Below, piece after piece: positions 1 through 10,911 of a DNA stretch of 64,000 nucleotides. Each line of letters starts with the position of its first letter. Positions within the stretch are counted from its first letter, which is position 1. Source of the DNA: Aeromonas jandaei (lineage in GTDB: Bacteria; Pseudomonadota; Gammaproteobacteria; Enterobacterales; Aeromonadaceae); NCBI RefSeq assembly GCF_037890695.1, contig NZ_CP149571.1, forward strand, positions 872,001 through 936,000. The letters run 5' to 3'. The notes beneath the pieces are model-generated. The model saw nothing but the letters and a program-made list of their open reading frames with translations. It ran no database searches and was not told the DNA's origin. The position numbers were made by a program, and so were the translations under genes.

Positions 1-141
1 CAGTATCTGGCTGAATCTATTCGCATGCACCCGGATCAGCAGACCCTGGCCGGCATGATGGAGAATGTCGGTTTCGAACAGGTTGAGTACTTCAACCTGA
101 CCCAGGGCGTGGTTGCCCTGCACCGCGGTTACAAGTTTTAA
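1..141 (+). CDS. ubiE: UbiE, ubiquinone/menaquinone C-methyltransferase (3' end only)
   Basis: Only the last 46 codons are in the window, ending in TAA at 139-141. The readable tail contains [12 protein letters not shown] and ends [11 protein letters not shown], the usual C-terminus of the SAM-dependent methyltransferase UbiE (C-methylation of demethylmenaquinone and the ubiquinone precursor). The assignment rests on this tail plus the order ubiE-ubiJ-ubiB, conserved in gammaproteobacteria. ubiJ begins 8 nt after the stop, so the genes are probably co-transcribed. The catalytic domain lies outside the window. Confidence 0.9.
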   Translation, partial: QYLAESIRMHPDQQTLAGMMENVGFEQVEYFNLTQGVVALHRGYKF

Positions 142-149
142 GGTTGCCT

Positions 150-758
150 ATGCCGATGGATGCCATGGTCACCGCCGTGATCGAAACCAGCCTCAACCAG
201 TTGCTGGGGCTGGACAAAGAGAGCCCGGAGCGGCTGCGCAAGCTGGCAGGTAAGGTACTCAAGCTGGAGCTGCGCGAACTCAAGCCACTCTGGTTTGTCT
301 TCTCCGAGCGCCGGCTGGATGTGCTGGCCAGCTATGAAGGTGAGGCGGATGCAGTGCTGAGCCTCTCCCTGACCGCGCTCGGTCTGCTCAAGGAACCCTC
401 CGCCCTGACCCGCTATATCCGCGAGGAGAAGCTGGATCTGAGCGGTGACCCCCAGCTGGTGCAGGCGTTCAGCGTGCTGCTGGGCGAGCTGGATATCGAC
501 TGGGAAGAGGAGCTCTCCCGCTATACCGGCGATGTCGTGGCGCACACCCTGTTCAGTGGTGCCCGTCAGGCGCGTCGTCTGGTCGGCCGCGAACTGTGCC
601 GCAGCCAGCGTCAGCTGGCGGAATATCTGACCGAAGAGATCCGCCTCGCCCCCGGCCCGCTGGAAGTGGCGAGCTTCAACGATGATGTCGAGGTGCTGGC
701 CCAGCAGCTCAAGGCCGTTGAACTGCGGCTGGCTCGACTCGAACAGCAGGTGGCCTGA
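150..758 (+). CDS. ubiJ: UbiJ, ubiquinone biosynthesis accessory factor (SCP2 domain)
   Basis: A 202-residue protein. The N-terminal half (about residues 15-115) reads as an SCP2-type lipid-binding domain, and the C-terminus (about 165-200) is a Leu/Glu/Gln-rich coiled coil. In E. coli, UbiJ and UbiK scaffold the soluble Ubi complex that hydroxylates and methylates ubiquinone precursors; UbiK is also in this window at 27588. I chose ATG 150; a TTG at 144 in the same frame is less likely. The stop overlaps the ubiB start (TGATG), indicating translational coupling. Confidence 0.93.
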   Translation: MPMDAMVTAVIETSLNQLLGLDKESPERLRKLAGKVLKLELRELKPLWFVFSERRLDVLASYEGEADAVLSLSLTALGLLKEPSALTRYIREEKLDLSGDPQLVQAFSVLLGELDIDWEEELSRYTGDVVAHTLFSGARQARRLVGRELCRSQRQLAEYLTEEIRLAPGPLEVASFNDDVEVLAQQLKAVELRLARLEQQVA

Positions 759-2398
759 TGACCCCGAAAGAGTTCAAACGCCTCTATCGCATCATCACCA
801 TCCTGCTGGAGCGGGGCATCGACGAGTTGGTGCCCGCTCGCTATCAACCCTGGCCGGGTCGTCTGGCTCGTCGCTCCCTGTTCTGGCTCAAGAACAGGCA
901 ACCCGATCTCAGCCGCGGTGCCCGTATCCGCCTCGCCTTTGAGGCGCTCGGCCCCATCTTCATCAAGTTTGGTCAGATGCTCTCGACCCGGCGTGACTTG
1001 CTGCCGCCGGACATCGCCGAGGAGCTGGCCCTGCTGCAGGACAGGGTGCCCCCCTTCTGCGGTCAGGCGGCGCGTCAGCAGATTGAGCGCAGCCTGGGTT
1101 GCCCTATCGAGACCCTGTTCGACGACTTCGACGAGACGCCGCTGGCCTCTGCCTCCATCGCCCAGGTGCATACCGCCCGGCTGAAGGAGAGTGGCCGCGA
1201 GATCGTCATCAAGGTGATCCGCCCCGACATCGAGCCGGTCATCGACGCCGATCTGCGCCTGATGCGGGCGCTGGCCCGTATGGTGGCGCGCTTTGTGCCC
1301 CAGAGCGCGCGACTGCGCCCTATCGAGGTAGTGGAGGAGTATCGCAAGACCATCCTCGACGAGCTTAACCTGATGCGGGAGGCGGCCAACGCCATCCAGC
1401 TGCGGCGCAACTTCACCGGCTCAGAGGCGCTCTATGTGCCTGAAATCATCACCGATCTCTGCCGCGAGCAGGTGCTGGTGATGGAGCGCATCTACGGCAT
1501 TCCGGTCTCCGACATTGCGGCGCTGGAAGCCAACGGCACCAACATGAAGCTGCTGGCCGAGCGCGGGGTGGAGGTATTCTTCACCCAGGTGTTCCGCGAC
1601 AGCTTCTTCCACGCCGATATGCATCCGGGCAACATCTTCGTCTCCTATGAACACCCGGAGAACCCGCTCTGGATCGGTATCGACTGCGGCATCGTCGGTA
1701 CCCTCAACCGGGAGGACAAGCGCTATCTGGCGGAGAACTTCCTCGCCTTCTTCAACCGCGACTATCGCCGGGTGGCGGAGCTGCACGTGGAGTCGGGCTG
1801 GGTGCCGGCAGATACCAAGGTGGACGAGTTCGAGTTCGCCATCCGCACCGTGCTGGAACCCATTTTCGAGAAGCCACTCTCCGAGATCTCGTTCGGTCAC
1901 GTGCTGCTCAACCTGTTCAACACTGCGCGCCGCTTCCATATGGCGGTGCAGCCGCAGCTGGTGCTGCTGCAGAAGACCCTGCTCTATGTTGAGGGACTGG
2001 GCCGTCAGCTCTATCCCCAGCTGGACTTGTGGCAGACCGCCAAGCCGTTCCTCGAAAACTGGATGCACGAGCAGGTGGGGCCCAAGTCGGTATTGAATGC
2101 CATCAAGGAGAAGGCGCCATTCTGGGCGGAGAAGCTGCCGGAACTGCCCGAGCTGGTCTACGAGACCCTGCGCCAGACCCGCCATCAGCAGCATCACTTC
2201 GACCAGATGTTTGCCGAGTTTCGGCGCCACAGCCGTCGCCAGGGGCAGGCACGCTACCTCTTAGGGGTGGGAGCCAGCCTGCTATTGGCGGGTGTATTCT
2301 TGCTGAACCAAAAACAACACATCGAGTGGGGACAAATCAGCCTCACCGGTGCCGGGATCTGCTGGCTGCTTGGCTGGCTGCGAACCCGTTCCCATTAA
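758..2398 (+). CDS. ubiB: UbiB, atypical kinase/ATPase of ubiquinone biosynthesis
   Basis: 546 residues, matching the family. The UbiB/ABC1/ADCK hallmark KFGQ motif lies near residue 68 ([11 protein letters not shown]), followed by the ATP-binding lysine region (IVIKVIRP) and the catalytic loop [12 protein letters not shown] with the divergent metal-binding IDCG. Two hydrophobic segments at the C-terminus (about 500-545) anchor it to the inner membrane. UbiB proteins are ATPases needed for coenzyme Q synthesis, probably by handling lipid intermediates. It starts on the ATG overlapping the ubiJ stop. The downstream tat genes are in the same orientation, 42 nt away. Confidence 0.97.
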   Translation: MTPKEFKRLYRIITILLERGIDELVPARYQPWPGRLARRSLFWLKNRQPDLSRGARIRLAFEALGPIFIKFGQMLSTRRDLLPPDIAEELALLQDRVPPFCGQAARQQIERSLGCPIETLFDDFDETPLASASIAQVHTARLKESGREIVIKVIRPDIEPVIDADLRLMRALARMVARFVPQSARLRPIEVVEEYRKTILDELNLMREAANAIQLRRNFTGSEALYVPEIITDLCREQVLVMERIYGIPVSDIAALEANGTNMKLLAERGVEVFFTQVFRDSFFHADMHPGNIFVSYEHPENPLWIGIDCGIVGTLNREDKRYLAENFLAFFNRDYRRVAELHVESGWVPADTKVDEFEFAIRTVLEPIFEKPLSEISFGHVLLNLFNTARRFHMAVQPQLVLLQKTLLYVEGLGRQLYPQLDLWQTAKPFLENWMHEQVGPKSVLNAIKEKAPFWAEKLPELPELVYETLRQTRHQQHHFDQMFAEFRRHSRRQGQARYLLGVGASLLLAGVFLLNQKQHIEWGQISLTGAGICWLLGWLRTRSH

Positions 2399-2440
2399 AC
2401 AAAAACCGCGCCATCAGGCGCCTGCTCTGGAGAGAAAGTC

Positions 2441-2689
2441 ATGGGTGGTATCAGTATTTGGCAATTGTTGATCATCGCAGTCATCGTCGTGCTGCTGTTC
2501 GGTACCAAGAAACTGCGCGGGATCGGCGGCGATCTGGGTGCGGCGGTCAAGGGGTTCAAAAAGGCGCTGGCCGATGAACCAAACGATACCAAGCAGCAGA
2601 ACGATGCCGAGTTTCCGCCGAAGCAGCTGAACGAAACGGCTAACCAGAACGCCGAAACCGCCAAGCAGAAAGACAAAGATCAGGCCTAA
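2441..2689 (+). CDS. tatA: TatA, Sec-independent translocase pore subunit
   Basis: 82 residues with one N-terminal membrane helix ([16 protein letters not shown], about 5-20), the FGTKKLR hinge, an amphipathic helix ([17 protein letters not shown]) and a polar, charged tail. This is the standard TatA layout. It oligomerises to pass folded, often cofactor-loaded, proteins bearing twin-arginine signals. GGAGAG precedes the ATG. It is the first of tatABC and follows ubiB as in E. coli. Confidence 0.97.
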   Translation: MGGISIWQLLIIAVIVVLLFGTKKLRGIGGDLGAAVKGFKKALADEPNDTKQQNDAEFPPKQLNETANQNAETAKQKDKDQA

Positions 2690-2692
2690 GCC

Positions 2693-3142
2693 ATGTTCGA
2701 TATCGGTTTTTGGGAGCTGGTGGTTATCGCCGTTGTAGCGTTGGTGGTGCTGGGGCCGGAACGGCTGCCCAGCGCTATCCGCACGACGACGCACTGGATC
2801 CGCCTCATTCGCTCCACCGCCAACTCGGTCAAGGCCGAGCTGGAGCAGGAGCTTAAGCTGCAAGAGCTGCACAACGACCTGAAGAAGGCTGAACAGCTGC
2901 AGATGAACAACCTGAGCCCCGAGCTGCAGGAGTCCATCGAACAGCTCAAGGCGGCGGCCCAGTCGGTCAACCGCCCCTATCAGGTCGAGAACGAGATCCG
3001 TCCCCCCGTCGCAGAGCCTGTGGCCCCCGTCGAGCCAGTGGCTCAGGTTGCCCAGGTGAATGACGAGGTGCCGCCGGTCAACAGCCAGCAGGAGCATGAA
3101 GTCGTGAACGAGCCGCTCAGCAAAGGGGAGGTCAAGCCATGA
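2693..3142 (+). CDS. tatB: TatB, twin-arginine signal receptor subunit
   Basis: 149 residues with the [20 protein letters not shown] membrane helix, the conserved GPERLP motif at the hinge, a long amphipathic helix and a Pro/Val/Glu-rich tail. The MFDIGF start and GPERLP separate TatB from TatA. With TatC it forms the receptor that binds twin-arginine signal peptides. It begins 3 nt after tatA stops and overlaps the tatC start by 4 nt, so the three genes form a tightly coupled operon. Confidence 0.97.
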   Translation: MFDIGFWELVVIAVVALVVLGPERLPSAIRTTTHWIRLIRSTANSVKAELEQELKLQELHNDLKKAEQLQMNNLSPELQESIEQLKAAAQSVNRPYQVENEIRPPVAEPVAPVEPVAQVAQVNDEVPPVNSQQEHEVVNEPLSKGEVKP

Positions 3143-3894
3143 GTCAGGCAGAACAACCCCTGATCAGCCATCTGGTGGAGCTGAGAACCCGCCTGTTGCG
3201 GTCGGTGACGGCCATCCTGCTGGTCTTTCTGGCACTGATCTACTTCTCCAACAACATCTACGACTTCGTGGCGCAGCCGCTGCTGAGCCAGCTGCCGGCT
3301 GGCACCAGCATGATAGCGACGGATGTGGCGACACCCTTCCTGACGCCGATCAAGCTGACGCTGGTGGTCTCCTTCTTCGTGGCGATCCCCTATCTGCTCT
3401 ATCAGGCCTGGGCCTTTATCGCCCCCGGTCTGTACCAGCATGAGCGGCGCCTGATCATGCCGCTGGTGGTCTCCAGTGCCCTGCTGTTCTACGCGGGGAT
3501 GGCGTTTGCCTACTACGTGGTGTTCCCGCTGGTATTCGGCTTCTTCACCAGTACCGCCCCCGCCGGGGTGACGGTGGCGACCGACATCGCCAGCTATCTG
3601 GACTTTGTACTGACCCTGTTCTTCGCGTTCGGGGTGGCGTTCGAAATTCCGGTGGCCACCATCCTGCTCTGCTGGACCGGGGTAACCAGTCCCAAGAGCC
3701 TGCGGGAGAAGCGTCCCTACGTTATCGTCGGGGTGTTTGTGGTCGGCATGTTGCTGACGCCGCCCGATGTCTTCTCCCAGACGCTGCTCGCGATCCCCAT
3801 GTGGGGCTTGTGGGAGCTGGGTCTCTTCTTCGCCCGTTTCTACGTGAAAGAAGAGAGCGAAGAGAAGCAGGAACAGACTGAAGAGGGGAGCTAA
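3139..3894 (+). CDS. tatC: TatC, twin-arginine signal receptor integral membrane subunit
   Basis: 251 residues with six predicted membrane spans. The cytosolic N-terminal segment [12 protein letters not shown] (about 11-22) is the conserved signal-peptide-binding region of TatC, and the PDVFSQ segment near 213 is also conserved. The C-terminus is Glu-rich. TatC recognises the RR motif and recruits TatA. The start ATG overlaps the tatB stop (ATGA). Confidence 0.97.
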   Translation: MSQAEQPLISHLVELRTRLLRSVTAILLVFLALIYFSNNIYDFVAQPLLSQLPAGTSMIATDVATPFLTPIKLTLVVSFFVAIPYLLYQAWAFIAPGLYQHERRLIMPLVVSSALLFYAGMAFAYYVVFPLVFGFFTSTAPAGVTVATDIASYLDFVLTLFFAFGVAFEIPVATILLCWTGVTSPKSLREKRPYVIVGVFVVGMLLTPPDVFSQTLLAIPMWGLWELGLFFARFYVKEESEEKQEQTEEGS

Positions 3895-3910
3895 GGCTCC
3901 CTTCCTCTTT
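3886..3910 (+). terminator. Hairpin overlapping the tatC stop codon
   Basis: GGGAGC-TAAG-GCTCCC forms a 6-bp stem whose loop includes the tatC stop codon, followed by TTCCTCTTTT. It may act as a partial terminator between tatABC and tatD-hemB. The T-run is interrupted, so read-through is plausible. Confidence 0.5.
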
Positions 3911-4005
3911 TCATGCTCCCGTTCGAGGCGTATGGTAAGGCCCCATTCGGTAGATGGTTTTCAAATACCTGATATGTATTCCTTTTGTCTGGAACTCCTC
4001 ATCCC

Positions 4006-4791
4006 ATGATCGATATCGGTTTAAACCTGACCAGCAGCCAGTTTGCCGGCGAGCAGGCAGAGCTGGTGGCCCGTGCCCGTGCCGCCGGAGTGGAAGCGCT
4101 GATCCTGACCGGTACCGATCTGGCTGGCAGCCGCGAGAGCGCCGGGTTGGCCGCCTGTTGGCCGGGCTACTGCTTCTCCACCGCCGGGGTCCATCCCCAC
4201 GACGCCAAGAGTGTTGATGAGGCGACCCTGTCCGCCCTGCGCGAGCTGGCAGCCTTGCCGCAGGTGGTGGCCATCGGCGAGTGCGGTCTCGACTACAACC
4301 GCGATTTCTCCCCCCGTCCGGTGCAGGATGCGGTATTCGACGCCCAGCTGGCGCTGGCCGCCGAGCTCGGGATGCCGGTGTTTCTCCACTGCCGCGATGC
4401 CCACGCCCGTTTCATCGAGATCCTCCGTCCCTGGTTGCCCAGACTACCGGGAGCCGTGCTGCACTGCTTCACAGGTTCCGACGAGGAGCTGGACGAGTGT
4501 CTGGCGCTGGGACTGCATATCGGGGTGACCGGCTGGCTCTGCGACGAGCGCCGCGGCCAGCTGCTGCGCGAGCAGGTGGCCCGCATTCCGGCTGGCCGCC
4601 TGATGATCGAGACCGATGCCCCCTATCTGGTGCCGCGGGATCTGAAACCGCGCCCGAAACGCAACGAACCCGCTTTTTTGCCGCACATCGCCCAGGTGGT
4701 GGCGGCCTGTCGTGGTGAAGCGCCCGAGGCCTTGCTGGCCCACACCCGGGCCACCTCCGCCGCGTTCTTCCAACTTCCTCTCCAGGAGTGA
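4006..4791 (+). CDS. tatD: TatD, metal-dependent DNase
   Basis: 261 residues from ATG 4006 (E. coli TatD has 260); an upstream TTG at 3985 in frame would add seven residues and is less likely. TatD amidohydrolase-superfamily features are visible: a divergent first metal motif ([10 protein letters not shown] instead of the usual HxH), [30 protein letters not shown] and IETDAPYL. Members are 3'-5' exonucleases linked to DNA repair; despite the name they are not needed for Tat export. hemB follows by 3 nt. Confidence 0.93.
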   Translation: MIDIGLNLTSSQFAGEQAELVARARAAGVEALILTGTDLAGSRESAGLAACWPGYCFSTAGVHPHDAKSVDEATLSALRELAALPQVVAIGECGLDYNRDFSPRPVQDAVFDAQLALAAELGMPVFLHCRDAHARFIEILRPWLPRLPGAVLHCFTGSDEELDECLALGLHIGVTGWLCDERRGQLLREQVARIPAGRLMIETDAPYLVPRDLKPRPKRNEPAFLPHIAQVVAACRGEAPEALLAHTRATSAAFFQLPLQE

Positions 4792-5811
<1,020 letters not shown>

Positions 5812-5840
5812 TCGCAAGAAGCGGTTTTGCCGTGACCAAC

Positions 5841-5873
5841 AAAAAGCCCTTTGCTGTCGCAAAGGGCTTTTTT
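5841..5873. terminator. Bidirectional terminator between hemB and the convergent peptidase gene
   Basis: Perfect 14-bp arms (AAAAAGCCCTTTGC / GCAAAGGGCTTTTT) around TGTC, with T-runs on both strands. It serves hemB (+) and the minus-strand gene ending at 5897. Confidence 0.9.
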
Positions 5874-5896
5874 CTTAACGAGAATATGGCCGGTTG

Positions 5897-8494
5897 TTAG
5901 TCAGCCTGTCGCCATTGCTGGTTAATCCAGTTGGGATCTACGGCTACGCCGGGAGCATATGCCTGATTGTTGCAGTGAGCGGCCCAGGGGCCAAAGCACT
6001 GGTAGACCCCCAAGCCGTCAAACAGCACTCTGGTGCCGTCCCGGTATTGGCCAAGGCCGTCCGGGAAGATGAAGTCATGCTCCGGCAGGCTGGTATCGAC
6101 GATCTCGGTGACGACACCCAACTCATTCACCACAAACTTGTAGTAGTTGCCGCTCTTGGTCATCCGCACGCTGTCGATATAGCCCTGCTCGTTGCGCGTC
6201 AGCAGCGCGTATTCAACACCAAAATCGACCTTGTCGTTCTCCTTGTTGTAGGAGGTGTGGAACATGGGGATCTTGTTTTTGCCGACCGACAGAAAATCGA
6301 GGAAGGTCAGCACCTCGGTGATGTTGGCAGTCATATTGAAGACGCCCGTTTCACCATTGCGATGCCAACGGTCGATAGCACCCACTATGCGGGCTTCGGA
6401 ATTAGCCCAATGTTGATTAGCTTGGGTCGCGAGGGTTTCTTGGCGGGCTCCCATAAACGCTTCGATTCCGCCGCGCATAAAGGAGAGGTTATTGCAGTCC
6501 TTGATATCCGGTGAGCAGTCAGCGGCCAGCTTCAGCATCTGATCCCAGCGGCGGACGTAATCATATCTGCCCTGGTTGTACTCTGGTCTGCTGATGTACT
6601 GGTTCAGCGAGTGGGTGACCTCATGAGCCAGCACGAAGGTAAAGTAGTTGCCGTAGTCCGCTCCTGTGCCCAGCTGCGCCACGATCGGCTTTTGCAGGTC
6701 GGCACGCCATTCTCGCAGGTGGCGAGTAATACTCATACCAAAAGTATTCTTGCTTGAGGTGTAGCGATGCACGAAGGCATCATTGCCACTATTGAAAAAA
6801 CGATCCAGCGATACCAGCGTATCGGGGAACATCAGCCCCATCGGGTGATTGTCAAAAAACTCCAGCATCGCCACTAACTGGCCCTGACTGGCTTTTTGGT
6901 TATCACCGACCAGCAGCCCGTATTTGACGAAAATATCCTTTTTCACTCCGCCGATCTTAAACAATCCGGTAATGCTTGCCCGGCTCGCTCTGGTCTTCGG
7001 TTTTAAGTGATCCAGAATAATCGCCAGTTGTGTTGAGTAGCTGGCAAAGTTGTATCGCTGCGGTTTGTCCATCGCCAGATCGGGCGTGCTGGCAACCAGC
7101 TCCGTGATAGCCTGATAGAGCCGATCGCGCTCATGCTGGCTGCTGATCTTGCCATGTAGGGCAAATTGGTTGGAGAGCGGGTTGATGACGTTGACGAAGT
7201 CCGGCTCGGCATTGGCAAGCTCGTTGCGGATGGTGGTGATCGCCGCATCGATATCCAGCGCTTTGCCATAAGAGATCAGCAGTTCAGTATTGCTTGCACC
7301 GCCCAGTACCAGGTCATAAATACCATCACCGTTGATATCCAGACTTTCAAATACCGGACCATTGGTCATTTTGTGCAGGTCCAGATTCTGACCATTCTCA
7401 TCAATTAATGGAATCGCGGATTTATAACCATCCTTGCTGTAATCGATCTTGCACCAGTTGCAGCCTGTAATTCTGCCTGTTGCAATATCCTGACTGTCAA
7501 AATAATAGGTGGATGAGTGATAGCCACTACTATTGTATAGGACTGCCTTGTTTTCCCCGGAGAGGATCGGGAGCTGCCCACGTGCCGCCGAGTTCAAATA
7601 AACAAGCTGATCTGTATAGACCTGATTGTTGTTGATAATGAAGTCGATGCTGCCATTCTGGTCATAATCGACCAGAGAAAAATTGGGGTGGCCAGCGCTT
7701 ATATTTTCAGGGATGAAAGGATTGCCGGATAAATCAACGACTCTGATCGGCTTTTCCAGATATTCCAGATGGTTGGTACCTGAGTTGCGAGCACCATAAT
7801 AGACATGTACGCCCTGCTTGTTATTGTCAAAATTGAGGGTCAGCAGATCGTCAATACCATCCTGGTTGATGTCATGGAAACGCACGGCAGTATGGTTGAT
7901 GTTGCCGGTATTGAGCAGCAAGCCGGCTTCTTGCCAGGTCTGTTCATTGTTGTCAAAGCGGTACCACTTGAGCTCGCCAGTGCGATCGGCTCTGCTGACC
8001 ACCAGATCCTTTATGCCATCGCCATCAACATCGGTACTGGCAACGGCAGTACGCATGGCTTTGCCGAGAGGTAGCCGGTCGACCAGATTGAACTGGGTTG
8101 GTACTGTCATGCTATTGCCGGATACCACATCCAGCGTCACCGTGCTGGTGACGCTGTTGATACCATCCGAAATTTCTACGGTGAAACTGTCGCTGCCAAC
8201 ATAACCGCTGCTGTCAGGGGTATATAAAAAAATACCATCTCCACGATGTTCAATTTGGCCGTGACCAGTGCGAGTTTGCGGCGAATAGCTTTTAATGAAG
8301 ACCGGATCTTTTTCAACGTCGTAGACGTTTAAAAGAATGTCACCAGTGGAGGAGGGTTGGTTATTGGCAACAGTGTATTGGTTTTCTTTATCCCAGATAT
8401 GTGGTGCTTCATTTGGTATGGGGGCCAGAAGTGGCTGTGCAATACCAATATGAGGCAAACAGGTTAACAAACCCAATAATTTTATTTTATTCAT
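5897..8494 (-). CDS. Secreted HExxH metallopeptidase with cadherin-like domain, FG-GAP-like repeats and putative chitin-binding tail
   Basis: 865 residues from ATG at 8494, chosen because AAGGAT precedes it and a signal peptide follows (MNKIKLLGLL..., likely cut near GIA-QP). Visible parts in order: a cadherin/VCBS-like beta domain (about 30-130); at least four Ca-binding FG-GAP-like motifs between about 145 and 410 (DVDGDGIKDL, DINQDGIDDL, DYDQNGSIDF, DINGDGIYDL); a peptidase-like region with HEVTH (about 624-628) and a possible Glu ligand in GGIEAF; and a Cys-rich tail (YQCFGPW...CNNQAYAPG) resembling the chitin-binding tail of the adjacent chitinase. It probably acts outside the cell as a zinc peptidase on chitin-associated protein; that role is inferred. 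Base composition looks lower in GC than its neighbours. I do not recognise a named family. Confidence 0.7.
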   Translation of the reverse strand: MNKIKLLGLLTCLPHIGIAQPLLAPIPNEAPHIWDKENQYTVANNQPSSTGDILLNVYDVEKDPVFIKSYSPQTRTGHGQIEHRGDGIFLYTPDSSGYVGSDSFTVEISDGINSVTSTVTLDVVSGNSMTVPTQFNLVDRLPLGKAMRTAVASTDVDGDGIKDLVVSRADRTGELKWYRFDNNEQTWQEAGLLLNTGNINHTAVRFHDINQDGIDDLLTLNFDNNKQGVHVYYGARNSGTNHLEYLEKPIRVVDLSGNPFIPENISAGHPNFSLVDYDQNGSIDFIINNNQVYTDQLVYLNSAARGQLPILSGENKAVLYNSSGYHSSTYYFDSQDIATGRITGCNWCKIDYSKDGYKSAIPLIDENGQNLDLHKMTNGPVFESLDINGDGIYDLVLGGASNTELLISYGKALDIDAAITTIRNELANAEPDFVNVINPLSNQFALHGKISSQHERDRLYQAITELVASTPDLAMDKPQRYNFASYSTQLAIILDHLKPKTRASRASITGLFKIGGVKKDIFVKYGLLVGDNQKASQGQLVAMLEFFDNHPMGLMFPDTLVSLDRFFNSGNDAFVHRYTSSKNTFGMSITRHLREWRADLQKPIVAQLGTGADYGNYFTFVLAHEVTHSLNQYISRPEYNQGRYDYVRRWDQMLKLAADCSPDIKDCNNLSFMRGGIEAFMGARQETLATQANQHWANSEARIVGAIDRWHRNGETGVFNMTANITEVLTFLDFLSVGKNKIPMFHTSYNKENDKVDFGVEYALLTRNEQGYIDSVRMTKSGNYYKFVVNELGVVTEIVDTSLPEHDFIFPDGLGQYRDGTRVLFDGLGVYQCFGPWAAHCNNQAYAPGVAVDPNWINQQWRQAD

Positions 8495-8624
8495 CCGATA
8501 TATCCTTGGCGTAATATGTCCTGATGGGGTTAACAACGCTAAGCCATCTGATATAAATCAGTAGCTTTTATTTTTATAAGTATCATCTGCGTATGATGAA
8601 CAGATTATCTTGTTATTTTATGCA

Positions 8625-8646
8625 GGGGAGAGGCACGCCTCCCCCC
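8625..8646 (-). terminator. GC-rich hairpin after the chitinase gene
   Basis: On the minus strand GGGG-GAGGC-GT-GCCTC-t-CCCC forms a strong hairpin 20 nt after the chitinase stop. No T-run follows, so it may be an mRNA-stabilising or partial terminator element, leaving co-transcription with the downstream peptidase gene possible. Confidence 0.45.
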
Positions 8647-8665
8647 GCTTATATCATCTGTAAAA

Positions 8666-10858
8666 TCAGATTTTAATCCAGGCATCGCTCCAGGCACTGC
8701 CGGTACCCGGCGCATAGTGGCTGGTCGAGCCGCCACACCAGCCGCTGTAGGGCCAGGGTTTGCACTCGTAGTTGCCACCGGCATTGCTGACCCGATCACC
8801 GGCCTGATAGCTGGTGTTGGGGGCGTAGGCCGGGTAGTCACCCTCGCCACCGCCGCTGCTCTGCTCGGTCAGCGCAACCGGGAAGCGCTGTACCACCGGT
8901 TGCTGGCTATCTGCCAGACCGTTGATCACCACTTCGTAGCTGCCATCGGTCACATTGCTGCCCTGCAAAACCAGTGCGCTGGTGCCGTTCACCAGGCTGG
9001 TGGTGTTGCCATAGCTGCGACCGTTCTGCTCCAGCGTGGCAGAGATCTGTACCGGGTTGGCGGTGGTGACATTGAAGCGGATGGAGACCTGACCGTTGAC
9101 TATGGTGTAGTCGGAACCCATGGCGCTGACAGTGAAGTCGCTGCTGCCGATCACCGGCGGCTTCTCGCCACCATCGCAGTCGCTGTCTCCCTGCAGACGC
9201 CAGACGCCCCACTCACCGGTCGTACCCGGCTCGTCGTTCTGGGTGCACCACTCGGCGCGCCAGCTCTTGCCGTTATGGCTGACGATGTCGCCGCCGACGT
9301 AGGTCTTTTTGGCATCCCAGCTGTTCTGACAGATGGCGCCCTGCTCCCTGACGGTCACGTTGCGCTGCTGGGTGACACGCTGGCCTGCGCTATCGCTCAC
9401 CAGATAGGTGAGGGTGTAGCGGCCGACCTTGCTGCTGTCGACGTTGCCGCTGACCTGAATGTTGGCGGTCAGATCGCCATCTTCCTCATCGTGGGCGCTG
9501 ACGCCGGTCATGACGTTGAACGGCGTGCCGAGCTCGATAGTGGTGTCCGCAATACCGGTAAAGACCGGCTTCATGCTGTAGACCTCGACGGTGCGAACCT
9601 GCTCGGTAGTCTGGTTGTCGCTGTCGCTCACCTTGTAGGTGAGGGGATAGAGACCGATGCGCTGGGTATCGACGCTCCCTTCTACCTGGATCTGGCCGGT
9701 CAGATCGCCATCTTCCTTGTCATTGGCGCTGACGCCGGCCAGCGGGTCAAAGCGGGTGCCGTGCTTGACGCGGGCATCGCTCAGGCCGCTGAACACCGGC
9801 TTGCCGTTCTCGTCCGGCGGGGTGATGTTCTGATCGTGGATGAAGGGGCCGTAGCTCTTGATGAAGGCTTCGTTGTAGGCCTGACCGGCCGCGTTACGAC
9901 CCATGTCCCAGTTGATGGACCAGGTCATCACGCCGCGCAGGGGCTGACCCTGGCTCTTCAGCTTGTTGAAAGCATCGAACAGATCCTGCGGATTCTTGAC
10001 GTAACCGGTGGCGGCCGCATCGATATTGGTCGGAATGCCGAATACCAGCTTGTCGTGGGGGATCTTGTAGTAGCCGCGGCTGCCGTTGATCAGCGAGTCC
10101 GCCATGTAGTAGATGAACTCTTCTTTCAGGGCATCGTTGTTCTGGGCGATCCAGCCTACCCCGTCGATCCAGATGCCGTCGCCACCCTGGTTGTAGAACT
10201 GGGGATTGATCCAGTCGTAGTAGCCTTCCAGCGCCCGCAGATAGGGGGTATAGAGACCGCTGGCGGTCAGGTAGGGGAACTCGGGCGCCATGGTGATGAG
10301 GAAGTTTTTCCCCTGTGCGCGGTAGTGATCCTTGACCAGCCGCAGGGCTGCCGGGATCACGGTCTGGTTGTTGGCGGCAGTGATGGCGGACTGCTCCAGA
10401 TCGATGTCCAGACCGTCGAAGCCATAGGTCTCCACCAGACGGATGATCTCGTCGGCGAAGGCCTGCTCCTGACCGGTACGCAGCTCGATATGGGCATCGG
10501 CACCGCCCAGCGCCAGCAGCACGGAGCGGCCCTGGCTGTTCAGCAGGGCAATCTGCTCGATAAACTGGCTCTCGCTCATGCCGGTGGCCGGGTCGAGCTT
10601 GAAGGTGGGGATGGGATCGCTGCCGTACACCTTCATGAAGGAGACATCGACCACGTTGTATTGCGGATTGACCTGGTCGAGCTTGACGCAGGGGGCGGTA
10701 CCGCCCTGATAGCCAGAGCCACCGCACCAGTTGTGCCAGTAACCCACCACGACACCGGACTGGGGATTGACCATGGCCTGGCCGGCCGAGGCGGCCTGCG
10801 CCATGGGGGCGCCCATGCCGAGCAGACAGCCCAGCAGGGATAACTTCAATTTGTTCAT
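8666..10858 (-). CDS. Secreted GH18 chitinase with Ig-like and two chitin-binding modules
   Basis: 730 residues. Signal peptide (MNKLKLSLLG..., cut near AQA-AS), then a GH18 catalytic domain (about 35-340) with the hallmark DGLDIDLE (catalytic Glu near 157), LALGGAD and a WSINWDMG end. Two tandem Ig-like repeats follow (about 345-500; each has VSA(N/H)D(K/E)EDGDLT). Next come an AxW-type chitin-binding domain (about 505-560, WDAKKTYVGGD), a GbpA-like beta domain (570-660) and a C-terminal CBM73/ChtBD3-like domain (YQAGDRVSN ... CKPWPYSGWC). It hydrolyses beta-1,4-N-acetylglucosamine chains, probably after type II secretion. GGAGA precedes the ATG. The 5' leader carries a c-di-GMP riboswitch. 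Confidence 0.93.
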   Translation of the reverse strand: MNKLKLSLLGCLLGMGAPMAQAASAGQAMVNPQSGVVVGYWHNWCGGSGYQGGTAPCVKLDQVNPQYNVVDVSFMKVYGSDPIPTFKLDPATGMSESQFIEQIALLNSQGRSVLLALGGADAHIELRTGQEQAFADEIIRLVETYGFDGLDIDLEQSAITAANNQTVIPAALRLVKDHYRAQGKNFLITMAPEFPYLTASGLYTPYLRALEGYYDWINPQFYNQGGDGIWIDGVGWIAQNNDALKEEFIYYMADSLINGSRGYYKIPHDKLVFGIPTNIDAAATGYVKNPQDLFDAFNKLKSQGQPLRGVMTWSINWDMGRNAAGQAYNEAFIKSYGPFIHDQNITPPDENGKPVFSGLSDARVKHGTRFDPLAGVSANDKEDGDLTGQIQVEGSVDTQRIGLYPLTYKVSDSDNQTTEQVRTVEVYSMKPVFTGIADTTIELGTPFNVMTGVSAHDEEDGDLTANIQVSGNVDSSKVGRYTLTYLVSDSAGQRVTQQRNVTVREQGAICQNSWDAKKTYVGGDIVSHNGKSWRAEWCTQNDEPGTTGEWGVWRLQGDSDCDGGEKPPVIGSSDFTVSAMGSDYTIVNGQVSIRFNVTTANPVQISATLEQNGRSYGNTTSLVNGTSALVLQGSNVTDGSYEVVINGLADSQQPVVQRFPVALTEQSSGGGEGDYPAYAPNTSYQAGDRVSNAGGNYECKPWPYSGWCGGSTSHYAPGTGSAWSDAWIKI

Positions 10859-10883
10859 CTTGATATCTCCATACAGTACAAAC

Positions 10884-10911
10884 GGAGCGTCCAGCTATGG
10901 CCGAACGCTCC
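10884..10911 (-). promoter_or_regulatory. Expression-platform hairpin between the riboswitch and the chitinase start
   Basis: On the minus strand GGAGCGT and ACGCTCC pair perfectly around a 14-nt loop, directly after the aptamer's 3' arm and about 25 nt before the start codon. There is no clear T-run, so control may act on translation or RNA stability rather than classical termination. Role inferred. Confidence 0.5.

Noticed and set aside
8717..10843. Long + strand frame antisense to the chitinase
   Set aside because: A shadow frame of the GC-rich chitinase gene; composition is non-natural (Ala/Val/Asp/Gly) and no ribosome site or domain is present.
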